A stretch of DNA of 64,000 nt from Comamonadaceae bacterium (lineage in GTDB: Bacteria > Pseudomonadota > Gammaproteobacteria > Burkholderiales > Burkholderiaceae_C): positions 62,001-126,000 of the forward strand of contig CANFLU010000002.1 in the NCBI GenBank assembly GCA_947447975.1, written 5' to 3'. Every line of letters begins with the position of its first letter. Position 1 is the stretch's first letter. Position numbers and translations under genes: made by a program. The notes below the pieces were generated by a model. That model was not told the DNA's origin, ran no database searches, and saw nothing but the letters and a program-made list of their open reading frames with translations. This document shows, piece after piece, positions 8,751 to 17,410 of this stretch.

Positions 8751-10646
8751 TTATTTCTCCCCGTCTGCACTGAGCGCCGTGCCACTGCTGCCATCTGGAC
8801 GCCAGACGGTACCTATGGAAACCGATTTAAGTTTCTTCTGCCGTCCGTACCAGAGGTTAACGACGCCGCGTGAGAAAAACACACCGGAGAACATACTGGT
8901 CAAAATGCCCAGGCAGTGCACAACCGCGAAACCACGTACCGGACCGGAGCCAAAAGCCAGCAAGGCCAAACCGGCAATCAAGGTGGTGACGTTGGAGTCC
9001 AAAATCGTCGCCCAGGCGCGGTCGTAACCGGCATGGATGGCCGCTTGGGGCGCCGCGCCGTTACGCAATTCCTCGCGCACGCGTTCGTTAATTAGTACAT
9101 TGGCGTCAATCGCCATGCCCAGCACCAGCGCCATGGCGGCCATGCCCGGCAGCGTGAGCGTGGCTTGCAACATCGACAACACTGCGACCAGCAACAATAA
9201 ATTCACCGCCAATGCAACACTGGAGATAACGCCAAAGAGCAGGTAGTACAGACACATAAACACCGCCACTGCAGCAAAACCCCAGGTGACGCTATTAAAG
9301 CCTTTGGCAATATTTTCCGCGCCCAAGGAGGGGCCGATGGTGCGTTCTTCGATGATCTCCATGGGCGCAGCCAAGGATCCGGCCCGCAAGAGCAGCGCGG
9401 TATCAGCCGCTTCCACCGTCGTCATGCGCCCGGAAATCTGCACCCGGCCGCCTCCGATTTCGGAGCGGATGACCGGGGCGGTAACGACCTCGCCCTTGCC
9501 TTTTTCAAACAGCAAAATCGCCATGCGCTTGCCCACGCTCTCGCGGGTCACATCCCGGAAGATGCGTGCGCCTTTGGCATCCAATGTCAAATGGACCGCC
9601 GCCTCTTGCGTCTGGCTGTCAAAGCCGGGCTGGGCGTCGGTCAGGTTCTCGCCGGTCAAGATGACCTGTTTTTTCACAATCACCGGCGCGCCATTGCGCT
9701 CTAAAAAGCGCTCTGCGCCCAGAGGCACAGGTCCAGTGCCGGTTTCGGCGGCGCGTGCTTCCGCACCGTCTTCGACCATGCGGATTTCCAGCGTGGCCGT
9801 GCGTCCCAGAATGTCTTTGGCTTTGGCCGTGTCCTGCACGCCGGGTAGTTGCACCACGATGCGGTCCAGGCCTTGTTGCTGAATCACCGGCTCGGCCACG
9901 CCCAGCTCGTTGATGCGGTTATGCAGCGTCGTGATGTTTTGCTTGAGTGCCTGCTCCTGCACTTTGCGCGCAGCCACCGCCTGAATGCTAGCCACCAGTT
10001 TGGTCTCTTCGGCATCCCTGCTTTCGGCGACGACCAGGTCCGGGAATTGGTCCTGCATCAGGCGCTTGGCGGACTCCACCATGCCTGCATCCCGAAAGCG
10101 GATTTCCACGGTTTGCCCGCTGCGGCTGATGCCACCATGGCGTATGCTTTTCTCGCGCATCGCGCTGCGTAAATCGCCGGCCAACGATTCAGCTTTTTTA
10201 CTCAAAGCTGCTTGCATATCCACTTGCAGCATAAAGTGCACGCCGCCGCGCAAATCCAGGCCCAAGTACATCGGCGAAGCATGCAGGCTGCTGAGCCAGG
10301 CGGGCGAGCGCGACAAAAGATTGAGCGCCACCACATAGGATGGGTTGGCCGCGTCCGGGTTCAGCGCCTGCGAAATCGCGTCTTTGGCTTTGAGCTGCAC
10401 ATCGGTGCTGGCAAAGCGTGCCTTGATGGAGTTACCGTCCAGGCTCACCACGTCTGCGTTGATGCCAGCCGCCTTGAGGGCCTCTTGCACCCGCGTCACG
10501 GTGCCCAAGTCCAGCTTGAGCGAGGCTTTGGCCACCGAAACCTGCACCGCCGGCGATTCGCCGAACATATTGGGCAGTGCGTACAAGCCGCCGACCAGCA
10601 CCGCGACCAATAGGATCGCGTATTTCCACAAGGAATAACGGTTCAT
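8751..10646 (-). CDS. secD: Protein translocase subunit SecD
   Basis: Large periplasmic-domain partner of SecF, 631 residues. It begins with a membrane anchor (YAILLVAVLVGGLYALPNMF), then LGLDLRGGVHFMLQVD at about 128-143 (P1 head), the motif NRINELGVAEPVIQQQG, and a C-terminal membrane half with GMAIDANVLINERVREELRNG, a SecD hallmark. Length is typical for beta-proteobacteria. It sits between yajC and secF; the spacing to yajC is about 36 bp. Confidence 0.97.
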   Translation of the reverse strand: MNRYSLWKYAILLVAVLVGGLYALPNMFGESPAVQVSVAKASLKLDLGTVTRVQEALKAAGINADVVSLDGNSIKARFASTDVQLKAKDAISQALNPDAANPSYVVALNLLSRSPAWLSSLHASPMYLGLDLRGGVHFMLQVDMQAALSKKAESLAGDLRSAMREKSIRHGGISRSGQTVEIRFRDAGMVESAKRLMQDQFPDLVVAESRDAEETKLVASIQAVAARKVQEQALKQNITTLHNRINELGVAEPVIQQQGLDRIVVQLPGVQDTAKAKDILGRTATLEIRMVEDGAEARAAETGTGPVPLGAERFLERNGAPVIVKKQVILTGENLTDAQPGFDSQTQEAAVHLTLDAKGARIFRDVTRESVGKRMAILLFEKGKGEVVTAPVIRSEIGGGRVQISGRMTTVEAADTALLLRAGSLAAPMEIIEERTIGPSLGAENIAKGFNSVTWGFAAVAVFMCLYYLLFGVISSVALAVNLLLLVAVLSMLQATLTLPGMAAMALVLGMAIDANVLINERVREELRNGAAPQAAIHAGYDRAWATILDSNVTTLIAGLALLAFGSGPVRGFAVVHCLGILTSMFSGVFFSRGVVNLWYGRQKKLKSVSIGTVWRPDGSSGTALSADGEK

Positions 10647-10682
10647 AAGAACAAAGGCGCCGAAGCTGCGCTGAAAAGGGAA

Positions 10683-11009
10683 TTACTTGATGGAGCCTTT
10701 GGGCAGGACCTGGATAACGGCGCTGCGCTGGACCTGAATTTCAACGCCCGGCGAGACTTCCAGGCCCAGAAAGGTATCGCCCATTTTACTGACCTTGCCC
10801 AAGAGACCACCGCCGGTAATCACTTCATCGCCTTTGGCCAAGGCGGCGATCATGGCGGCGTGTTCTTTTTGCTTTTTCATTTGTGGGCGGATCATGACGA
10901 AATACAGCACCACAAACATGAGCGCCAAAGGCAGCATACTCATGAGCGTCGATTGCATATCGCCACCCGCAGCAGCAGCGGATTGGGCGAAGGCCGAAGA
11001 AATAAACAT
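10683..11009 (-). CDS. yajC: Sec translocon accessory protein YajC
   Basis: A 108-residue single-span inner-membrane protein, first in the yajC-secDF operon. The start at 11009 gives MFISSAFAQS, the standard YajC opening in this group, followed by a helix (LMSMLPLALMFVVLYFVMI) and the RPQMKKQKEH segment and DEVITGGGLLGKV motif. A start at 11060 is open but adds an unconserved proline-rich leader. The tgt and queA genes that often precede yajC are not here; an MFS gene is upstream. Confidence 0.93.
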   Translation of the reverse strand: MFISSAFAQSAAAAGGDMQSTLMSMLPLALMFVVLYFVMIRPQMKKQKEHAAMIAALAKGDEVITGGGLLGKVSKMGDTFLGLEVSPGVEIQVQRSAVIQVLPKGSIK

Positions 11010-11164
11010 TAAATAACTCCCGGGAATTGACTTGGAACCAGGTGCCGGACTAGGCGACAACCGGGCGTGACCGGCGCCCCCGTGGGGTCATAGGTCAACC
11101 GCGCATTGTACGGGGCCGCCTTTTAGTCACACCGGGCAAAAGGGCAGCGCTGACAAAGCGCCAT

Positions 11165-12358
11165 TCAGGAAGCAGCGGGGGCCGCGGGCGGCACCGCAGC
11201 GCGTCGGTGCAAAGACCAGAGCATCCAGGCCGTTACAGCCAAGGGCAATAGTGAAAGCGTGTTGAGCCAAAACCACCCACTGGTGGTCACCAAGGCCCCG
11301 GAAGCAAAGGAGGTCAGCGCCATCACGGCGAAGACTGCAAAGTTGATGACCGCTTGTGCCCGGTCTTTCTCATGCGGCGCATAAGCCTGCATGGACAGGC
11401 TGGTACCCCCGGTAAACAAAAAATTCCAGCCCACGCCCAATAAAAACAGGGCGATGCTGAACTGCATCACGTCCACCCCGCTGAGCGCCACCAAGACACA
11501 GGCGATATTGAGCAGCACGCCCACGCCCATGACGGGCAAGGCGCCCCAGCGCTTGATAAAGTCCCCGGTAAAAAAGCCCGGCGCAAACATGCCAAACACA
11601 TGCCATTGCAAGACCATGGCGGTGGCGCCAAAGTCCAGTCCGCATTGCTGCATGGCCAAAGGGGTGGCTGCCATCAATAAGTTCATCACGCCATAGCCGA
11701 GCGCGGCGGCCATACAAGCAACAAAAAACACCGGCTCGCGCAATAACTGCCATACGCTGCGGCCTGGATCCGATGCAGCCGCGCCGGCTTCCCGCAATGG
11801 CTCGGGTGCAAACTCAATACGACCCATGATGAGCAGTGACAAAAGCGCCACCGCCGCAAGCGCCAGATAAGCACCGACGAAGGGCACTTTCCAGATCTGC
11901 ATGGAATGGACTGCCAAATACGGCCCCACCACCGCACCCAATAAACCGGCGGCCAATACCCAGGATACGGCGCGCTCCCGTGCCTCGGGCAGCGCCAGTT
12001 CAGCAGCAGCAAAGCGGTAGAGCTGACCATTGGCACTGTAGTACCCGGCGATAAACGTGGCGGCCACCAGGCCCCAGAAACTTTGGCTGTTGATAGCCCA
12101 GGCAGCCAGCAGGGTGGACACCAAGGCAACCAGCAAGCCGGTTTGAAAACCAACGCGTCGACCCCAGCGGGCCTGAACACTCGCCACCACCGGGGTAGAA
12201 AAGGCCGATCCCAGCACATAGCCCATCACGGGCAGTGTCGCCATCCAGGCCATGGGCGCCAGGCTAAAGCCCACTAAGCCATTGATGGCTACAAAAGCGA
12301 TGTTATTGGTCAGTAAAAATCCTTGGCACAGCGCCAACAACCACAAATTTCTATTCAT
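11165..12358 (-). CDS. MFS transporter
   Basis: Major facilitator permease, 397 residues from the ATG at 12358 (MNRNLWLLALCQGF), with about twelve hydrophobic segments in two halves. A loop with RWGRRVGFQTGLL near residue 65 fits the conserved loop between helices 2 and 3. The second half starts after the basic-acidic linker REAGAAASDPGRSVW. Substrate cannot be read from sequence. The longer frame start at 12439 runs through the GC hairpin at 12397-12424 and is unlikely. It may be transcribed alone. Confidence 0.85.
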   Translation of the reverse strand: MNRNLWLLALCQGFLLTNNIAFVAINGLVGFSLAPMAWMATLPVMGYVLGSAFSTPVVASVQARWGRRVGFQTGLLVALVSTLLAAWAINSQSFWGLVAATFIAGYYSANGQLYRFAAAELALPEARERAVSWVLAAGLLGAVVGPYLAVHSMQIWKVPFVGAYLALAAVALLSLLIMGRIEFAPEPLREAGAAASDPGRSVWQLLREPVFFVACMAAALGYGVMNLLMAATPLAMQQCGLDFGATAMVLQWHVFGMFAPGFFTGDFIKRWGALPVMGVGVLLNIACVLVALSGVDVMQFSIALFLLGVGWNFLFTGGTSLSMQAYAPHEKDRAQAVINFAVFAVMALTSFASGALVTTSGWFWLNTLSLLPLAVTAWMLWSLHRRAAVPPAAPAAS

Positions 12359-12396
12359 GCAGGAAGTGTAAGGCCGGGCCCCCCGCTTCCCCCCCG

Positions 12397-12424
12397 CCCC
12401 TTCACCCCCGCCGGGGTGAAGGGG
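12397..12424. repeat. Perfect 12-bp inverted repeat with 4-nt loop
   Basis: CCCCTTCACCCC at 12397-12408 is answered by its reverse complement at 12413-12424, with CGCC between. It lies 38 bp upstream of the MFS start, in the would-be 5' leader. There is no T tract on either side, so it does not look like a standard terminator; it could act as an mRNA hairpin or be a dispersed short palindrome. Confidence 0.7.
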
Positions 12425-12931
12425 AGCATTAACAGCCAATTTGATTTTTTGTACCGGATAGGGGGTTGGTGCGAGAGGTGGCGGTGCAGGTTTGTGCGCC
12501 CAGATTGGTGAACGTGGCAGTCGTAGTCAATGGATTGGGGCTTGGGGCTTGGCGCGGCTGCGGCAGTGGCGTGGCAGTGATGGTGCGCGGGCGTGTGCAA
12601 GGTGAGCGAAGCGAACGAGCACATGCTCCCCGTGCCATTTGGCCGTGCTGAGCAACGCAGCGGCGCACGGATCAGGGCGGGCGCTTGTTTGAGCGTAGCG
12701 AGTTTGCGCACGACCCCGGGCGGCGCGAGTAGCGCAAGGAACCCCGCAGGGGCACGGTCTTGGGCTCGCCTTTCTTTTGCTCACTTTTCTTTGGCGAAGC
12801 AAAGAAAAGTGAGGCCTGCGGCAGGCAGCAAGCCAGCCCAAACCTAGCCGCACCGCACAATGGGCCAGCGTGCATTTGCTGGCCCGCATAGGTGAACCAT
12901 ACAGTCGCAGTAGATGCGTGGGGCGTGGGGC
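12425..12931. repeat. Hairpin-rich noncoding element, probably a dispersed Burkholderiales repeat
   Basis: A 507-bp stretch with no credible gene. It holds at least four inverted repeats: CCCC-GCA-GGGG at 12742-12752; a perfect 14-bp stem at 12780-12793 and 12800-12813 around the loop GCGAAG; GCCTGC-G-GCAGGC at 12814-12826; and GGGCCAGC/GCTGGCCC at 12862-12869 and 12878-12885. Similar blocks at about 12503-12560 and 12890-12947 (TGAAC, CAGTCG, GGGGCKTGGGGCT-like) form an imperfect direct repeat flanking the core. The frames crossing it give arginine/serine-rich translations of the sort seen as spurious proteins in many Comamonadaceae genomes, which suggests a dispersed intergenic family. The right block slightly overlaps the 3' end of the next gene. 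Confidence 0.5.
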
Positions 12932-14035
12932 TCAGGGCTTGCGCCAGCCCAGGCCCTTGGCGTGCAGGCTTTGGATGTACAAACGGTCGGCCGTTTCGGT
13001 CACGCCGGTGGATTCGGGGTAGGCGCCGCTCGGGTCTTGCATATCAGCCAGCACTTTACCGTCTTCGCTAAACGCCATGACATGGCCATAGGCCTTGGGA
13101 ATTGGCCACAAGGCGCGCGGTAGGCGCAGTGTGAGCGAACGCAACCAAGGTTTGTCAGCAAATCCATCAATGGTAGGGTTGCGCGGCTTGGCAAAACCGA
13201 GCCAGATTTTTCCGTCGCGCCCACGCATCAGGTTGTCTGGGTAGCCCGGTAGATTGTCGAACAGCACTTGCGCACCTGCCGGTGGTGGACCGTCGCCGAG
13301 TTGCAATTTTTGGGCACTCACAGCCAGTTTCCAGACGCGGTATTTGCCGGTCTCGTTGACAAACAAATTGCTTTCGTCTTGGCTAAGCGCCACCCCATTG
13401 GCAAAACTCAGGCCCTGGGCCAGTATGCGCGTCATGCCACTGGCCGGATCGTATTCCAGAATACGCCCGGTGGCCGATTGCTCCAGGATATCCAAGATGC
13501 TGGCTTCAAAGGTACCGCCCCACTGCGCTGGTGCAAATCGGGTGGATGCATCGCTGAAATACATCTTGCCGTTTTTGGCAACCACCACGGCATCGGCGTA
13601 GCGAATCGGGTCCCCGTCGACGTTGTCGGTCAGCACCCTGATCCTGCCATCTTGGCTAATCGATAACAGTCCTTTGACCGCGTCAGCGGCCACCAGTTGC
13701 CCCTGGGCATCAAAGTCAAAGCCCAGGACGCGCCCACCGGTGCTGGCAAAAGTTTCCTGGGCACTGCCGTCTTGCGCCATGCGCAAAATCTTGCCGCTGG
13801 CGACCGTGGTGTAGAGCTTGCCATCGGGTCCGATGGCTATATGTTCGGGGCCCTCTTCGCCGTGCAAATCCAGCATCGTGAGTTGGGACAGCTGCGTGTT
13901 GACCGCGTGCGGGCCCTGGTAACCCGGCGCTTTGGGAGCGGTCCAGGCCACGGGATGGATAGGCACCGGCCATAACAAAAGATAGGCCAATCCAAGTACC
14001 AATACCAGCCCAAGCAGTTTGAATAGTGATTTCAT
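12932..14035 (-). CDS. SMP-30/strictosidine-synthase-like beta-propeller protein
   Basis: A 367-residue protein with an N-terminal membrane anchor (LFKLLGLVLVLGLAYLLLW) and a six-bladed propeller of the strictosidine synthase/APMAP type: GPDGKLYTTVASGKI, KNGKMYFSDASTRF, FANGVALSQDESNLFVNETG, and PGYPDNLMRGRDGKIWLG. Relatives are calcium-dependent lactonases or esterases facing the periplasm; the substrate is unknown. The start at 14035 is supported by AGGAGAC a few bases upstream; the open frame to 14155 lacks such a site. It overlaps nothing and may be monocistronic. Confidence 0.82.
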   Translation of the reverse strand: MKSLFKLLGLVLVLGLAYLLLWPVPIHPVAWTAPKAPGYQGPHAVNTQLSQLTMLDLHGEEGPEHIAIGPDGKLYTTVASGKILRMAQDGSAQETFASTGGRVLGFDFDAQGQLVAADAVKGLLSISQDGRIRVLTDNVDGDPIRYADAVVVAKNGKMYFSDASTRFAPAQWGGTFEASILDILEQSATGRILEYDPASGMTRILAQGLSFANGVALSQDESNLFVNETGKYRVWKLAVSAQKLQLGDGPPPAGAQVLFDNLPGYPDNLMRGRDGKIWLGFAKPRNPTIDGFADKPWLRSLTLRLPRALWPIPKAYGHVMAFSEDGKVLADMQDPSGAYPESTGVTETADRLYIQSLHAKGLGWRKP

Positions 14036-14191
14036 TCTTGTCTCCTGTTTGAATTTCGGTGCCCTTGGGCCTCCCATGGCCGCGCCCCCCGATGGCAAGG
14101 CTACAGCCTTCGTAAACCCGCACTGCGCCATGTCACAGCGGCGAGTATTAGGCATCCATCACTTAGCGGTCTATCGCGGCGGCGACTGCGG

Positions 14192-15460
14192 CTAGCCGCC
14201 GTAGCGGCGCGCCCATTCTTTTTCCAAGGCATCGACCCAGCTGGCATGCGGCTCGGGAATCGCCGGGGCCCAGGCCTGCAATTGACCGGGCACGGACCTA
14301 GCTTGGAACCAAGCTCGCTGCGCGGCAGGCAGCGCCTCGACCGCCAACACCGTCGGGTCGCCCCAGACCGCGGTATCGGCTTTGCGTGCCTGCGCTTGCG
14401 CCCCGAGTAAAAAATTGGCGGTTACTCGGGCAGCAGCAAAAGCCTGGGTGTTAAAGGGAATCGCCAAAAAGTGGGTGTTGCCCAGTGTGCCGCCATCGAA
14501 CTGGTAGCTGATGGTGCTTGTCGACAAGCGGCCCGCCGCGATTTCATTGGCCGCTTCGTTGGGGTTGAATGTAAGCGCCCACATCAGCTCGCCGTCGGCC
14601 ATCATTTGGCGCTGTGCCCCGGCGCTCAGGGGGAACTGGCGGCCTTTGCGCCACAAGTGCGGGTGCACCGCATCCAGGGTGCGCCACAAGGCCGCAGTGC
14701 GCGCCTCAAAGGCGGCGCTAGTGAGCGGCTGGTACAAGGCCTGGCGCTGCGCCCCGGGGTTGAGGTCAAGCAGCATTTGTTTGAGCCAACTAGTGCCATG
14801 AAAATCTGGCGGGCGCGGGTACGTCATGCGGCCCGGATGGGCTTGCGCAAATGCCAGCCAGGCCGCCAGACTGCGCGGCGCTTGGGGCACCCGCGCAGCA
14901 TCGACCATGAAGGTCAGTTGTGCCATGCCCCAGGGCGCTTCCATGCCATCGACCGGCTCGGAAAAATCAATGCGCGTGGTGGGCTTGCCCTGGGTGTCCA
15001 CCCAGGCATAGGAAGGCAGTTGCTCGGCAAATGGGCCTTTGAGCAAGCCCTCTCGCTTCATAGCCAGAAAGTTTTCGCCATTGATCCACACCAAGTCCAC
15101 GGTGCCATCGGCTTTGGCGGCCGCTTTTTCATTGCGTACGCGTTGCACCATCTCGGCGGCGTCGCTGATCTTGACGTGCACCAAGCGCAGGCCATAGCGC
15201 TGGTCTAACTGCCCTGCCGCCCACTGGTGATAGGCATTGATGGCGGGAGAACCGCCCCAGGCATTGAAGTACACGGTTTGGCCTTTGGCCTGCGCTTGGA
15301 TGGCACGCCAGGCGGCGCTATCTTCTGCCAAGGCCCGTCCGGCAGCGCCCGCGCCGCTTGGAAGGGTCAGCACGCTGGTGGCCAGCGCGGGGCTCGCGAT
15401 GCGGGCGAGGGCCTGGCGTCGCGGTATGGAGACGCAATGGCGTGTGAAGGTGTAATGCAT
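14192..15460 (-). CDS. ynjB: YnjB-type ABC transporter substrate-binding protein
   Basis: Periplasmic binding protein of 422 residues resembling E. coli YnjB along its whole length: QTVYFNAWGGSPAINAY, TVDLVWINGENFLAMK, WGMAQLTFMVDA, YPRPPDFHGTSWLKQ, and the end EPHASWVDALEKEWARRYGG. The N-terminus (PRRQALARIASPALATSVL) looks like a signal, possibly Tat-like. In E. coli it works with permease YnjC and ATPase YnjD; neither is next to it here, so it is an orphan in this window. No clear ribosome site precedes the ATG at 15460. Substrate of this family is not settled. Confidence 0.85.
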   Translation of the reverse strand: MHYTFTRHCVSIPRRQALARIASPALATSVLTLPSGAGAAGRALAEDSAAWRAIQAQAKGQTVYFNAWGGSPAINAYHQWAAGQLDQRYGLRLVHVKISDAAEMVQRVRNEKAAAKADGTVDLVWINGENFLAMKREGLLKGPFAEQLPSYAWVDTQGKPTTRIDFSEPVDGMEAPWGMAQLTFMVDAARVPQAPRSLAAWLAFAQAHPGRMTYPRPPDFHGTSWLKQMLLDLNPGAQRQALYQPLTSAAFEARTAALWRTLDAVHPHLWRKGRQFPLSAGAQRQMMADGELMWALTFNPNEAANEIAAGRLSTSTISYQFDGGTLGNTHFLAIPFNTQAFAAARVTANFLLGAQAQARKADTAVWGDPTVLAVEALPAAQRAWFQARSVPGQLQAWAPAIPEPHASWVDALEKEWARRYGG

Positions 15461-15533
15461 AGGAGGTGAAGCCTAAGCGCATGAACCAGCCAGCCTGGTG
15501 AAAAGCGGCTACTTCAGCCCATGGCGCAGGGGT

Positions 15534-16568
15534 TTATTGCAAAAGGGCTTGCGCGAATTCTCGGGCGTTAAACGTTTCCAACTCTTCGAGCTTTTCGCCC
15601 ACGCCGATGAAGTACACGGGAATGGGCCGTTCACGCGCAATGGCAGCCAGCACGCCGCCCTTGGCCGTGCCGTCGAGCTTGGTGATGATGAGGCCGGTCA
15701 AGCCTAGTGCGTCGTCGAACGCACGGACCTGGGCCAAGGCGTTTTGGCCCGTGTTGCCATCAATTACCAGCAACACCTCACGCGGGCAATGCTCTAGCCC
15801 AGAAACAGCACCAGCCTTGGCCACCACGCGCTGCATTTTTTTGAGTTCTTCCATCAAATGCATTTGCGTGGGCAGGCGCCCTGCGGTATCGATCAAGACT
15901 ACATCTTTTTTGCGTGCTTTACCGGCACACACCGCGTCATAACTCACCGCCGCCGGATCGCCACCCTCCTGGCTAACGATTTCCACCGTATTGCGCTCAG
16001 CCCAAACCGTCAGTTGTTCGCGCGCCGCTGCGCGAAAGGTATCTGCTGCGGCCAGTAGCACCGTGGCTCCTTGGTCCGCCAGGCGGTGGGTGAGCTTTCC
16101 AATAGAGGTGGTTTTACCTGCACCATTGACGCCGGTCACCATCATGACGGTGGGTTGTTCCGGCCCTATGACCAGACTGCGCTCTAGGGGCGCGAGCAAG
16201 CCGGCAAGCGCTTCAACCAACAAGGCCTTGAGTTGTTCCGGCGCTTCGGCTTTGCGTTCTTTGGCCAGGCGGCGCAGCTCCGCGATTAAGTGCGTGGTCG
16301 CCGATACCCCGGCATCGGCCATGAGCAAGGCGCTTTCCAGGTCCTCAAACAAAGCCTCGTCGATGCGCGTGCCGCCAAACACCGAGGCGATGCCCGCTGC
16401 AGTTTTGCCCAAACCGGCTTTGAGCTTACCCAGCCAGCTTTGACGCTGCGGCGCGCTAGCGACCTTCTCCGTTGCTGCAAGCGCTGTGGCCTGGGGCGTT
16501 GCGCCTGCTGTGCTGAGACCAGGGGCGGCGGATGGGGCGGGTGGTTTTTTTTTGAAAAAGCTGAACAT
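15534..16568 (-). CDS. ftsY: Signal recognition particle receptor FtsY
   Basis: GTPase that docks SRP-ribosome complexes at the inner membrane. The 344-residue protein has a short lysine/proline N-terminal region (FSFFKKKPPAP), the four-helix N domain, and the GTPase G domain with GVNGAGKTTSIGKL, DTFRAAAREQL, DTAGRLPTQ and TKLDGTAKGG. The acidic A domain is short, as in many beta-proteobacteria. It is divergent from greB. The rsmD and coaD genes, often next to ftsY, are 35 kb away here. Confidence 0.97.
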   Translation of the reverse strand: MFSFFKKKPPAPSAAPGLSTAGATPQATALAATEKVASAPQRQSWLGKLKAGLGKTAAGIASVFGGTRIDEALFEDLESALLMADAGVSATTHLIAELRRLAKERKAEAPEQLKALLVEALAGLLAPLERSLVIGPEQPTVMMVTGVNGAGKTTSIGKLTHRLADQGATVLLAAADTFRAAAREQLTVWAERNTVEIVSQEGGDPAAVSYDAVCAGKARKKDVVLIDTAGRLPTQMHLMEELKKMQRVVAKAGAVSGLEHCPREVLLVIDGNTGQNALAQVRAFDDALGLTGLIITKLDGTAKGGVLAAIARERPIPVYFIGVGEKLEELETFNAREFAQALLQ

Positions 16569-16580
16569 GGCGGCGTTCTT

Positions 16581-16594
16581 AGAATGCGCATTCT
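16581..16594. promoter_or_regulatory. 14-bp perfect palindrome AGAATGCGCATTCT
   Basis: A perfect palindrome in the 133-bp gap between ftsY and greB, 13 bp from the ftsY start and directly abutting the ATG of the small ORF at 16595. Such symmetry fits a dimeric repressor site or chance; there is no second copy nearby and no adjacent regulator. Confidence 0.4.
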
Positions 16595-16705
16595 ATGAAA
16601 CGCCTGCGCATGCATTCAGACCGACCCTTCGCAATGGGCGCGAAGACGCCCCGCTGGGTCCGTAAAGCCTGTAGTGCCTGCAGCCGCGCCTACCTAGGCC
16701 CATGA
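16595..16705 (+). CDS. Possible 36-residue leader ORF overlapping greB
   Basis: An ATG at 16595 opens a frame of 36 codons (starts MKRLRMHSDRP, ends RAYLGP) whose stop overlaps the greB start as ATGA at 16702-16705. It is basic, with two cysteines spaced CSAC. No family is recognised. The exact stop-start overlap and the lack of a strong ribosome site for greB suggest a translated leader that couples to greB, but chance is possible and there is no strong ribosome site for the leader either. Confidence 0.3.
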   Translation: MKRLRMHSDRPFAMGAKTPRWVRKACSACSRAYLGP

Positions 16706-17274
16706 GCAAAGCCTTTACCAAAGAGAGCGAAGACGACGAGGACGATGGCGAAGTCCCGCTGGCGGCCTTGCCCGGTGGCGGCAAAAACTACATTACGCCC
16801 CACGGATATCAGACGCTGCGCGATGAGCTATTGCAATTGATCGACGAGGAACGGCCCAAAGTGGTGGACGTAGTGCATTGGGCGGCCAGCAATGGGGACC
16901 GCTCGGAAAACGGCGACTACCTCTATGGCAAAAAACGCTTGCGTGAGATTGACCGGCGCATTCGCTTTCTCACCCGTCGATTAGAAATCGCCGTCATTAC
17001 CGAACCGAGCCTGCACCATGGCAACGACCAGATTTTTTTCGGCGCTACGGTGACCTATGTCGACGACCTGGACGAACAACGCACTGTCACGATTACCGGC
17101 ATCGATGAGGCCGACAGCGCCGCCGGCGAAGTAAGCTGGATTTCTCCGATAGCGCGTACCCTGCTCAAAGCCCGCGTAGGTGATGTGCTGCGCCTTCCCA
17201 TGCCGGGGCGCGTGGCAGAGATTGAAGTGCTGGCAGTGCACTACCCGGCGCCAAGCGCTACCACACCCGCTTAA
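16702..17274 (+). CDS. greB: Transcription elongation factor GreB
   Basis: Rescues backtracked RNA polymerase by stimulating transcript cleavage. The 190-residue protein has an acidic N-terminal tail (KESEDDEDDGE), the coiled-coil domain with VVHWAASNGDRSENGDYLYG (tip acidic residues) and LREIDRRIRFLTRRLE, then the FKBP-like C-terminal domain from about 105. GYQTLRDEL and the QIFFGATVTYVD segment point to GreB, not GreA. It converges on spoT, with which it commonly clusters in this group. Confidence 0.93.
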   Translation: MSKAFTKESEDDEDDGEVPLAALPGGGKNYITPHGYQTLRDELLQLIDEERPKVVDVVHWAASNGDRSENGDYLYGKKRLREIDRRIRFLTRRLEIAVITEPSLHHGNDQIFFGATVTYVDDLDEQRTVTITGIDEADSAAGEVSWISPIARTLLKARVGDVLRLPMPGRVAEIEVLAVHYPAPSATTPA

Positions 17275-17410
17275 AGCGAGCCACAAGCTTGGCGATGCGC
17301 GCCGCTTGGCATGCACAATTTCTGCTGACCGCTAGGCAGTCATTACTTCAAATGCCAAAGGTGCTTGCTCCCGCCTGTTAGCGGGCTGCTTCCCAAGGGC
17401 CGAAAAAACC

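Noticed and set aside
12527-12889. Arginine/serine-rich frames within the intergenic element
   Set aside because: They cross several hairpins, overlap each other on both strands and match the style of spurious translations of repeats.
17340-17400. CCCGC...GCGGG hairpin between greB and spoT as a bidirectional terminator
   Set aside because: The stem is only five pairs and no T tract follows on either side.
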